A DNA stretch of 64,000 nt from Streptomyces canus (lineage in GTDB: Bacteria; Actinomycetota; Actinomycetes; Streptomycetales; Streptomycetaceae), in NCBI RefSeq assembly GCF_030815415.1, contig NZ_JAUSWW010000001.1, forward strand, positions 7,006,001 through 7,070,000, read 5' to 3'. A program made the translations under genes and the position numbers. This document shows positions 33,437 to 40,422 of this stretch, one piece after another. How positions within the stretch are numbered: the stretch's first letter is position 1; every line of letters begins with the position of its first letter. The notes beneath the pieces were generated by a model. The model was not told where the DNA came from and ran no database searches. It saw only the letters and a list, made by a program, of their open reading frames with translations.

Positions 33437-34518
33437 CCACCACCTCCCGCTGGCGAGCACTGACGCGCCACAACCTCTTCTGGCCGATCGTGGTCCTGGT
33501 GGCCCTGCTGCTCGTCAACGTCCCCTTCACACCCGACTTCTTCGCCATCCGCATGACGGACGGCCACCTCTACGGCAGCCTCGTCTCGATCGTGCTGTTC
33601 GGCTCGCCCCTCATCCTGGTGGCCGTCGGCATGACCCTCGTCATCGCGACCGGCGGCATCGACCTCTCGGTCGGCGCGGTCGTCGCCATCACGGGCGCCC
33701 TGACGTGCTCGTACATCAGCGACCAGTCCGACCAGGACGCCCTGGCCGGAGTGCTGCTGGCGATGGGCGTGGGCCTGATAGCGGCGGTCGTCTGCGGCCT
33801 CTGGAACGGCTTCCTCGTCGCCCGTATGGGCATCCAGCCGATCATCGCGACGCTGATCATCATGGTCGCCGGCCGCGGCGTGGCCCAGCTGATCACCGAC
33901 GGCCAGATCATCACCATCAACAGCGAGCCGTACAAGCTGATCGGCGGCGGCTACTGGCTGACCCTGCCCTTCTCCATCTTCGTGGTGGCCGCGGTGGTCG
34001 CCGTCACGGTGGCGCTGACCCGCCGCACGGCCCTCGGCCTGCTCGTCGAGTCCGTCGGCGGCAACGCCGAGGCCAGCCGCCTGGTCGGCATCCGCTCCCG
34101 CCGTATCAAGATCATGGTGTACGTCTTCTGCGCCCTGTGCGCGGGCATCGCGGGCCTGATGATCAGCTCCAACACCTCGGCCGCGGACGGCAACAACGCC
34201 GGCCTGTGGATCGAGCTCGACGCGATCCTCGCCGTGGTGATCGGCGGCACCTCGCTGCTGGGCGGCCGGTTCTCGATCGGCGGCACGGTGGTGGGAGCCC
34301 TGGTCATCCAGACCCTGACCACCACGATCTACACGATCGGCGTCCCGACCCAGACCAACCTGGTCTTCAAGGCCGCCGTCGTCATCGTCGTCTGCCTCCT
34401 CCAGTCCCCGAAGTTCCGCGCCAAGGTCTTCGGCGCCCGCGCGGAGACCGCCGCCCCGGCGGCGCCCGCCGCGGTCGCCGAGCCCGCCGACTCCGCTCCC
34501 AAGATGGAGGTGTCGTGA
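33433..34518 (+). CDS. YtfT-like sugar ABC permease
   Basis: This 361-residue membrane protein begins at a GTG overlapping the ATPase stop. CUT2 permease motifs are ATGGIDLSVGAV and VESVGGNAEASRLVGIRSRR, with about nine hydrophobic spans. A charged Ala/Pro-rich tail follows the last span. Two different permease genes in one operon is the YtfT/YjfF arrangement rather than the single-permease ribose type. The last base of its stop is the first base of the next start. Confidence 0.94.
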   Translation: MTTTSRWRALTRHNLFWPIVVLVALLLVNVPFTPDFFAIRMTDGHLYGSLVSIVLFGSPLILVAVGMTLVIATGGIDLSVGAVVAITGALTCSYISDQSDQDALAGVLLAMGVGLIAAVVCGLWNGFLVARMGIQPIIATLIIMVAGRGVAQLITDGQIITINSEPYKLIGGGYWLTLPFSIFVVAAVVAVTVALTRRTALGLLVESVGGNAEASRLVGIRSRRIKIMVYVFCALCAGIAGLMISSNTSAADGNNAGLWIELDAILAVVIGGTSLLGGRFSIGGTVVGALVIQTLTTTIYTIGVPTQTNLVFKAAVVIVVCLLQSPKFRAKVFGARAETAAPAAPAAVAEPADSAPKMEVS

Positions 34519-35540
34519 TGAGTACGACCACCAAGACCCCCACGACACCGCAGACCCGTACGCCGTCCAAGGCCGCGCGCCTGCTCGGTGACCGGCGGCT
34601 GCCCGTCCTGGTCACGGCGGCGTTGTTCCTCGTGATGTACATCGGCGGACTGAGCCGCTATGTGAACTACGGCTTCGGCGACTCGCAGGTGTTCCTCAAC
34701 CTGTTCATCGACAACAGCTATCTCCTGGTCGCCGCCGTCGGGGCCACCTTCGTCATCATGTCCGGCGGCATCGACCTGTCCGTGGGCTCGCTGATCGGCT
34801 TCACGACGATGCTCACGGCGTGGCTGGTGCAGGACGTGGGTCTGCCGCTGCTGGTCGTCATCCCCATATCGCTGGGCGTGGGAGCGTTCGGCGGCTTCCT
34901 CATGGGCTATGTGATCCACAACTTCGAGATCCAGCCGTTCATCGTGACACTCGCGGGCCTCTTCCTCTTCCGGGGCCTGTGCCTGGTCATCAGCAAGGAG
35001 TCGATCGCCATCACCGACTCGGCCGTGAGCAGTCTGGCCGAGACGCGGGTGTCGCTGGGCGTGGGGGACCTGTCGATCGGTGCCGTCGTGGCCCTGCTCG
35101 TCCTTGCCGGGGCGTTCTACCTCCTCCACTACACCCGCTTCGGACGCCGGATATACGCCATCGGCGGCAACGAGCAGTCGGCCCTGCTGATGGGCCTGCC
35201 GCTGGGCGGCACGAAGATCGCGGTCTACACGCTGAGCGGCTTCTGCTCGGCCCTGGCGGGCCTGCTCTTCATGCTCTACATCCAGTCCGGCGACCCGCTG
35301 CACGCCGTGGGCATGGAGCTCGACGCGATCGCCGCGGTGGTCATCGGCGGCACGCTGCTGACGGGTGGTTCGGGTTATGTCGTGGGCACGCTGTTCGGCG
35401 TACTCGTCCTCGGTCTGATCAAGAGCATCATCCAGTTCGAGGGCACGCTCAGCTCCTGGTGGACGAAGATCGCCACGGGTGTGCTGCTGTGTGCGTTCAT
35501 CCTGATCCAGCGCGTCATGACGACCCGTAAGGAAACGTGA
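34518..35540 (+). CDS. YjfF-like sugar ABC permease
   Basis: This 340-residue membrane protein starts at ATG 34518, with GGAGG seven bases upstream (a GTG at 34515 is one codon earlier). It shows SGGIDLSVGSLIGF, YAIGGNEQSALLMGLPLGG and GGTLLTGGSGYVVG, typical of the second CUT2 permease. It is the last gene of the YtfQRT-YjfF-type operon. Confidence 0.94.
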   Translation: MSTTTKTPTTPQTRTPSKAARLLGDRRLPVLVTAALFLVMYIGGLSRYVNYGFGDSQVFLNLFIDNSYLLVAAVGATFVIMSGGIDLSVGSLIGFTTMLTAWLVQDVGLPLLVVIPISLGVGAFGGFLMGYVIHNFEIQPFIVTLAGLFLFRGLCLVISKESIAITDSAVSSLAETRVSLGVGDLSIGAVVALLVLAGAFYLLHYTRFGRRIYAIGGNEQSALLMGLPLGGTKIAVYTLSGFCSALAGLLFMLYIQSGDPLHAVGMELDAIAAVVIGGTLLTGGSGYVVGTLFGVLVLGLIKSIIQFEGTLSSWWTKIATGVLLCAFILIQRVMTTRKET

Positions 35541-35707
35541 GCGGAGGGGGAACCGGTCCGCTGCGGCGCGATGTCGCTTTCGATGCGATGAGGTGGCTTG
35601 AGGGCAGAAGATCCTCAACTCGCCGCGCCGGAACGTCCGGTTCCCCACACAACCTTCACAGGAACCTCTAGGAACGTCGCCGCTCAGGAACTTAATCTTC
35701 CCGCGTC

Positions 35708-36640
35708 ATGGACTACTGCCTCCCGTGCCGAAGGCACCTCAACGGAGCCCTCGCCTGCCCGGGCTGCGGCACCTCAGCCCAACAACTCCACGCGTACGCG
35801 GCGGCCGAGCCGCATGCCGCCGCCCAGCCGCAACAGCCGCATATGCAGCAGCAGGCGGGTGTGGGGGCGGACGGTGACGCCTATGAGGCGTACGGGGCTG
35901 CCGGAGGGTACACGGGTGCGGCGTACGGCGACGGGTCCAAGGGCGGTGTTGCCGCGGAGAGTGGCGACCAGAGCGACGAGCGGGCCGAGGCGGCTGAGAC
36001 CGTGGGAGTGCCCGCGGGTGGTGGTCGGGCGGCGCGAAGACGTGCGCGGGGTAGGGGTGGCAGGGCTGTCGAAGTCGATGAGGAGCCCGAGGGCTACGAC
36101 GACTCCGACGAGTTCGACGAGTTCGAGGACGACGCCGAGGACGATGCCGCCGGTGGTACGAGTCGCCGTGACCGCAAAGCGGCGGCGCATCGGCGTCGGC
36201 GCCGGCGGACCCTGCTCATCGCGGCGGGCTTCCTGCTTGCCGCCGGTGGTCTGAGCCTGGCGGAGCTCGGCATGGACGCTCCCGGCTCGTCGTCGACGCC
36301 TGCCGCGGCGGGGGGCGAGTCGGCGGAGGGCGCGGCCGAGGCGGAGGCGAGCAAGCCGGCGGAGCCACTGACCGACGAGAACGGAACCACCCCGTCGGCC
36401 TCCGCATCACCGGACGCCTCGAAGTCCCCGTCGGCATCGGCCTCGGCCTCGGAGTCCAAGGACCCCGACAAGGGCACCCAGTCCGCGGAAGCCTCCGCTC
36501 CGAACCTCACCACATCCGCCCCGGCGGCAACGACCCCGGCATCCTCCGCGACCCCCACGTCGAACCCGACAACATCGGACCCGACACCAGCCCCGTCCCC
36601 GACCCAGACGTGCGAACGCTTCCTGTGGTGGTGCACCTAG
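35708..36640 (+). CDS. SCO2400-like protein: zinc ribbon, one membrane span, Ser/Thr/Pro tail
   Basis: This 310-residue protein begins MDYCLPCRRHLNGALACPGC, a four-cysteine zinc ribbon that matches the SCO2400 family of Streptomyces. An Ala/Gly/Glu-rich acidic region of about 140 residues follows, then a basic stretch (RRDRKAAAHRRRRRR) and one membrane span (LLIAAGFLLAAGGLSLAELG). The outer tail is Ser/Thr/Pro/Ala-rich and ends CERFLWWCT. It should be a single-span protein with its zinc ribbon in the cytoplasm. Function is unknown. Confidence 0.85.
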   Translation: MDYCLPCRRHLNGALACPGCGTSAQQLHAYAAAEPHAAAQPQQPHMQQQAGVGADGDAYEAYGAAGGYTGAAYGDGSKGGVAAESGDQSDERAEAAETVGVPAGGGRAARRRARGRGGRAVEVDEEPEGYDDSDEFDEFEDDAEDDAAGGTSRRDRKAAAHRRRRRRTLLIAAGFLLAAGGLSLAELGMDAPGSSSTPAAAGGESAEGAAEAEASKPAEPLTDENGTTPSASASPDASKSPSASASASESKDPDKGTQSAEASAPNLTTSAPAATTPASSATPTSNPTTSDPTPAPSPTQTCERFLWWCT

Positions 36641-36722
36641 GCGGGTGGATGCCTGCGGCGGCCCGTGGCGGGTTGGTGGGGGTTCGCGTTGCGCACTGCT
36701 CGTCGTTGGGGGTCGGTGCCGC

Positions 36723-36815
36723 ACCGGGGGGTGTCCGTCCTCGGTCGGGCGGTGCTGTGGGTTGGGGATGTGCTCTTGGTTGGTCGCCCGAGGCTGCGGG
36801 CGGACACCCCCCGGT
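36723..36815. repeat. Long-range inverted repeat
   Basis: ACCGGGGGGTGTCCG at 36723-36737 is the exact reverse complement of CGGACACCCCCCGGT at 36801-36815, across a 63-base loop. It lies 80 bases beyond the SCO2400-like stop and may terminate transcription. Confidence 0.65.
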
Positions 36816-36974
36816 ACGTCCCCTTCTCGCCGTTGCGCGAGCGCGGGCCCGTCCCGCCGGGGGTCACAGGAGACGGCTCTACGGTGGCGGCCGGTCCGGC
36901 GTCCGGGGACGGGGGCTCGCCATCCCGATCCCCACCCACCCGGAGAGGGCTCCGCCTCTCGATGCCGGTCCAGG

Positions 36975-37112
36975 TATTTTCAGCCCGTCCGGCGTTTGAG
37001 GACGAGGCCCTTCGGGCCGATGGGGGTCCAGGGGGCGGAGCCCCCTGGGGCGGGGTCGAAGGGGCGGCAGCCCCTGGAGGATGGGACGGGTAGGGGCGGC
37101 GGGGGCGAGGAA
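36975..37112. repeat. Intergenic repeat family B (copy 1)
   Basis: It opens TTTTCAGCCCGTCCGGCGTT and continues TGAGGACGAGGCCC, then has two GC palindromes (GGGGGCGGAGCCCCC and GGGGCGGCAGCCCC) and closes GATGGGACGGGTAGGGGCGG then CGGGGGCGAGGAA. A second copy is at 61887-61995. Both lie between convergent genes. Confidence 0.75.
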
Positions 37113-37135
37113 CCGCCCGGCGCGTACCCCCCGTC

Positions 37136-37573
37136 TCAAACCCCCAGCATCCGCCGCAACAGATCCCGGAAAACCGTCCGCTCCGCATCGGACAACCCCG
37201 CCAACGGCTCCCGAGCGAACCGCAACGACTCCCGAAGGCTGCGGGCCACCGCCCGCCCTTCCTCCGTCACCGCCGCCAGCTTCACCCGCCGATCCGCAGG
37301 ATCCGGCCGCCGCTCCACCAGCCCGCGAGACTCCAGCCGATCCACGATCCCGGTGACATTGGACGGCTCACACCGCAGCTTGTGCGCCAGCTTCCGCATC
37401 GGCAGCGGCTCCAGCGCCAGCAGACTCACCAGCCGAGCCTGCGCCCCGGTCAGCGCATGCTCCGCCGCCGCATCCTCGAAATCCGCGTAGAAACGGGCCA
37501 CGACGTCCCCGATCAGCTCGACGACCTCAAGGGTCAGCGCATCGGGACGAGCGGTCTTCTGTGGTGTGGCCAT
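37136..37573 (-). CDS. MarR-family transcriptional regulator
   Basis: This 145-residue protein has a winged helix (LPMRKLAHKLRCEPSNVTGI, VDRLESRGLVERRPDPADRR). Its only cysteine is in the recognition region, so the N-terminal redox Cys of OhrR is absent. It is divergent from the oxidoreductase gene across 89 bases, with an operator-like palindrome between them. It probably represses the oxidoreductase and itself, responding to an electrophile or drug-like ligand. Confidence 0.93.
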   Translation of the reverse strand: MATPQKTARPDALTLEVVELIGDVVARFYADFEDAAAEHALTGAQARLVSLLALEPLPMRKLAHKLRCEPSNVTGIVDRLESRGLVERRPDPADRRVKLAAVTEEGRAVARSLRESLRFAREPLAGLSDAERTVFRDLLRRMLGV

Positions 37574-37603
37574 GGCCCCAGCGTACCCCCATTACTTGAC
37601 AAC

Positions 37604-37618
37604 CTGAAATATTCAGGA
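37604..37618. promoter_or_regulatory. MarR-type operator
   Basis: CCTGAAATATTCAGG is a near-perfect palindrome in the divergent gap, flanked by ACAA at 37599-37603 and GGTTGT at 37624-37629, which also mirror each other. TTGACA overlaps its left side and could be a -35 element. This is the expected site for the adjacent MarR protein. Confidence 0.6.
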
Positions 37619-37662
37619 GCATGGTTGTTTAAGGTACTGAAGTAAATCTGAAAGGCTCCGTC

Positions 37663-38661
37663 ATGATCAACCGCGAGTGGCACCTCCTCTCCCGCCCCGT
37701 CGGCTGGCCCAAGCCCGAGGACTTCGCCCTGGTCGAGGCGGAGGTCCGGCAGCCCGCCGAGGGGCAGGTGCTCGTACGGAACAAGTACCTGTCCGTCGAT
37801 CCGTACATGCGCGGCCGTATGAGCGCCGCGAAGTCCTACGTCGCCCCCTTCGAGCTCGGCAAGGTGATGCAGGGCGGCGCGGTCGGCGAGGTCGTCGCCT
37901 CCGAGGCGAAGGGCATAGCCGTCGGCGACCACGTCCTGCACTTCGGCGGCTGGCGCGAGTACGCCACGTTCGACGCCGCGCAGGCCGTGAAGGTCGACCC
38001 GGAGGCCGCGCCCCTGTCGACGTACCTCGGCGTCCTCGGCATGACCGGCCTCACCGCCTACGCCGGCCTGCTGCGCACCGCCGTCTTCAAGGAGGGCGAC
38101 AGCGTCTTCGTGTCCGGCGCGGCCGGTGCCGTCGGCAGCCAGGTCGGTCAGATCGCCAAGCTCAAGGGCGCCTCGCGGGTCATCGGCTCGGCCGGGTCCG
38201 ATGAGAAGGTCAAGCTCCTCGTCGAGGAGTACGGCTTCGACGCCGCCTTCAATTACAAGAGCGGCCCGGTGAGCGAGCAGCTGCGCGCCGCCGCTCCCGA
38301 CGGTGTCGACGTCTACTTCGACAATGTCGGCGGTGACCACCTGGAGGCCGCCATCGGCTCTCTCAACGAGGGCGGCCGCATCGCCGTCTGCGGCATGATC
38401 TCCGTCTACAACAGCACCGAGCCCGCCCCCGGCCCGAAGAACCTCGCCCGCCTCATCGCGACCCGCGGCCGCATCGAGGGCTTCCTGGTCAGCGACCACT
38501 ACGACCTCCAGTCCCAGTTCGTCCAGGAGGTCGGCCCCTGGGTCGCCTCGGGCGCGCTGAAGTACCGCGAGACCGTCGTCGAGGGCATCGAGAACAACCT
38601 GGAGGCCTTCCTGGGCGTCCTGCGCGGCGACAACACCGGAAAGATGATCGTCAAGGTCTGA
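37663..38661 (+). CDS. Zinc-free medium-chain NADP-dependent oxidoreductase
   Basis: This 332-residue protein starts at ATG 37663. It has the leukotriene-B4/prostaglandin reductase layout: SVDPYMRGRMS near residue 50, the nucleotide motif VSGAAGAVGSQVGQIAKLKG, VDVYFDNVGGDHLEAAI and IAVCGMISVYN. Zinc-binding residues are absent. These enzymes reduce alpha,beta-unsaturated ketones and quinone-like compounds with NADPH. Control by the divergent MarR regulator fits a detoxification role. Confidence 0.93.
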   Translation: MINREWHLLSRPVGWPKPEDFALVEAEVRQPAEGQVLVRNKYLSVDPYMRGRMSAAKSYVAPFELGKVMQGGAVGEVVASEAKGIAVGDHVLHFGGWREYATFDAAQAVKVDPEAAPLSTYLGVLGMTGLTAYAGLLRTAVFKEGDSVFVSGAAGAVGSQVGQIAKLKGASRVIGSAGSDEKVKLLVEEYGFDAAFNYKSGPVSEQLRAAAPDGVDVYFDNVGGDHLEAAIGSLNEGGRIAVCGMISVYNSTEPAPGPKNLARLIATRGRIEGFLVSDHYDLQSQFVQEVGPWVASGALKYRETVVEGIENNLEAFLGVLRGDNTGKMIVKV

Positions 38662-38756
38662 CATCTTCTGTCGGTTTCCGGCATGCGGTAACTTCTTTCC
38701 GAAACCCGTCGTCGATCGTGGGCGCGAGCGCGGCGGACCTAGGAGGAAGACACCGC

Positions 38757-39176
38757 ATGTCCATCCAGCAGACCGACGTCCTCTACACCGCCGTCGCCAC
38801 CGCCGAGAACGGTCGCGACGGCCGGGTGGCCACCGAGGACGGCAGGCTCGACGTCGTCGTGAACCCGCCCAAGGAGATGGGCGGCAGTGGCGAGGGCACC
38901 AACCCGGAGCAGCTGTTCGCCGCCGGTTACAGCGCCTGCTTCCAGGGCGCCCTCGGCGTCGTCGCCCGTCTGGAGAAGGCCGACATCTCCGGCTCGACGG
39001 TCACCGCGAAGGTCGGCATCGGCAAGAACGACGACGGCTTCGGGATCATCGTCGAGATCTCGGCCCGGATCCCGAACGTCGACGCCGAGACCGCCAGGGC
39101 CCTCCTCGAGAAGGCCCACCAGGTCTGCCCGTACTCCAAGGCGACCCGCGGCAACATCAGCGTGACGCTGGTCTGA
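38757..39176 (+). CDS. ohr: Organic hydroperoxide resistance protein
   Basis: This 139-residue OsmC/Ohr protein starts at ATG 38757, after AGGAGGAAG. The peroxidatic cysteine is in GYSACFQGAL and the resolving cysteine in VCPYSKATRGNISV. It reduces organic peroxides in the cytoplasm using lipoyl-type thiols. It lies 95 bases after the oxidoreductase gene on the same strand. The nearby MarR protein lacks the OhrR sensing cysteine, so its regulator may lie elsewhere. Confidence 0.95.
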   Translation: MSIQQTDVLYTAVATAENGRDGRVATEDGRLDVVVNPPKEMGGSGEGTNPEQLFAAGYSACFQGALGVVARLEKADISGSTVTAKVGIGKNDDGFGIIVEISARIPNVDAETARALLEKAHQVCPYSKATRGNISVTLV

Positions 39177-39198
39177 CCCGTTCGTTGCGTACGACGGA

Positions 39199-39227
39199 GG
39201 CCGCACCCCTGGACGTGGGGTGCGGCC
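39199..39227. terminator. Hairpin after ohr, shared with convergent hydrolase gene
   Basis: GGCCGCACCCC and GGGGTGCGGCC form a perfect 11-base stem with a 7-base loop, 22 bases beyond the ohr stop and before the leftward gene's stop at 39245. It can terminate in both directions. Confidence 0.85.
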
Positions 39228-39244
39228 TTCGCTGTTGCCGTCGG

Positions 39245-40396
39245 TCAACTCGCCAGCGCCGCGGTGTGCACCGCCCTCACCAGCCGGTCGTTCTCCGGTG
39301 CCGCCCCGCCCGGGAAGGCGAGCCGGCGCCGGGTGTAGCCGTAGGCGAGGCCGCTCCACGGGTCGGCGAAGGCCTGGGAGCCGCCCGCGCCGCTGTGCCC
39401 GAAGGTGCCGGCGCCCAGGAACGGGTGACGGCTGTCGGCGATCGCCTGGAAGCCCAGGCCGAAGGAGCGGTGCTGGCGGGCCACCAGGTCGTAGCCGGTG
39501 GAGTGGATCTGGCCGACCTCGGCGATCGTGTCCGGCTTGAGGAGTGGCGGCCGGTCGCCCACCTCGCTGATCGCCGCCGCGTACATTCCGGCGAGCCCGC
39601 GCGCGGCCGCCACCCCGCCCGCCGACGCCGGGCCCTTGACCCGCACGGTACGGGAGTTGATGTACTCCAGCAGGTCACCCGGGTCCGGCACGTGTGTGTT
39701 GAACGCGATCGACGTCAGAGTGTGCGGGCCGGTGGGGGTGGCATCGATCTCGGCCTGCTGGACGGGGGTGGGGATCATCGGCTGCGCGGAGCGGTACCGC
39801 GGTTCCAGGGCCGCGGGCAGGCCCAGGTGGAAGTCCAGGCCGTACGGAGCCCGGATCCGCTCCTCCCACAGCTCCTGGATCGAACGGCCCGTCGCCCGGC
39901 GTACGACCTCGCCGGTGAGCGCGCCGATCACCAGGGCGTGATAGCCGAAGGCCGTGCCCGGGCGCCAGAACGGCCGCTGGTCGGCGAGGCGTTCGGCGAT
40001 CGCCCGGTCGTCGGCCAGCTCCTCCCGGCTGAACCCGGCGTCGAGACCGACCAGCCCGGCCCGGTGCGTGATCAGCTCGCGCAGGGTCAGCGCGCCCTTG
40101 CCCTCGGCCGCGAACTCCGGCCAGTAGTAGGTCACCTTGCGGTCCAGTTCGAGCGTGCCGTCCTGGACGAGGAGAGCGGCCACGAGATGCGCGGCACCCT
40201 TCGTCGACGAGAACACCGCGTGCAGGGAGTCGGCGTCGTTGCCGTCGCCCGTCCACAGGTCCACGACCCTGCGGCCATGGACGTACGCGCACAACTGGCC
40301 CTCGTAGTCGGGGCGTTCACCGGCCACGACCGCGGCGAACTCCTCGCGCACCGCCTCGAAGCCGTCGGCGACGGTGCCGTGTATCTCCTGTGTCAT
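39245..40396 (-). CDS. Serine hydrolase of the beta-lactamase class C/EstB type
   Basis: This 383-residue protein has no signal peptide. The catalytic SxxK is Ser63-Lys66 (VFSSTKGAAH) and the Tyr motif is in FGYHALVIGALTG. The late FGHSGAGGSQAFADP replaces the KTG box, as in EstB-type esterases. It more likely cleaves small esters than beta-lactams. It converges with ohr and shares its terminator. Confidence 0.92.
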   Translation of the reverse strand: MTQEIHGTVADGFEAVREEFAAVVAGERPDYEGQLCAYVHGRRVVDLWTGDGNDADSLHAVFSSTKGAAHLVAALLVQDGTLELDRKVTYYWPEFAAEGKGALTLRELITHRAGLVGLDAGFSREELADDRAIAERLADQRPFWRPGTAFGYHALVIGALTGEVVRRATGRSIQELWEERIRAPYGLDFHLGLPAALEPRYRSAQPMIPTPVQQAEIDATPTGPHTLTSIAFNTHVPDPGDLLEYINSRTVRVKGPASAGGVAAARGLAGMYAAAISEVGDRPPLLKPDTIAEVGQIHSTGYDLVARQHRSFGLGFQAIADSRHPFLGAGTFGHSGAGGSQAFADPWSGLAYGYTRRRLAFPGGAAPENDRLVRAVHTAALAS

Positions 40397-40422
40397 CCGC
40401 TCTCCTTGACTGATCTACACCG

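Larger units (their letters stand above)
36641..37135. other. 495-base convergent intergenic region rich in palindromes
   Basis: No gene is supported. Between the SCO2400-like gene and the MarR gene it holds a perfect 15-base inverted repeat (36723-36737 with 36801-36815) and, further on, repeat family B at 36975-37112. Short ORFs here lack ribosome sites and family matches. Confidence 0.6.

Noticed and set aside
37136..39176. Assigning the MarR protein as OhrR, regulator of ohr
   Set aside because: It lacks the N-terminal sensing cysteine of OhrR and faces the oxidoreductase gene, not ohr.
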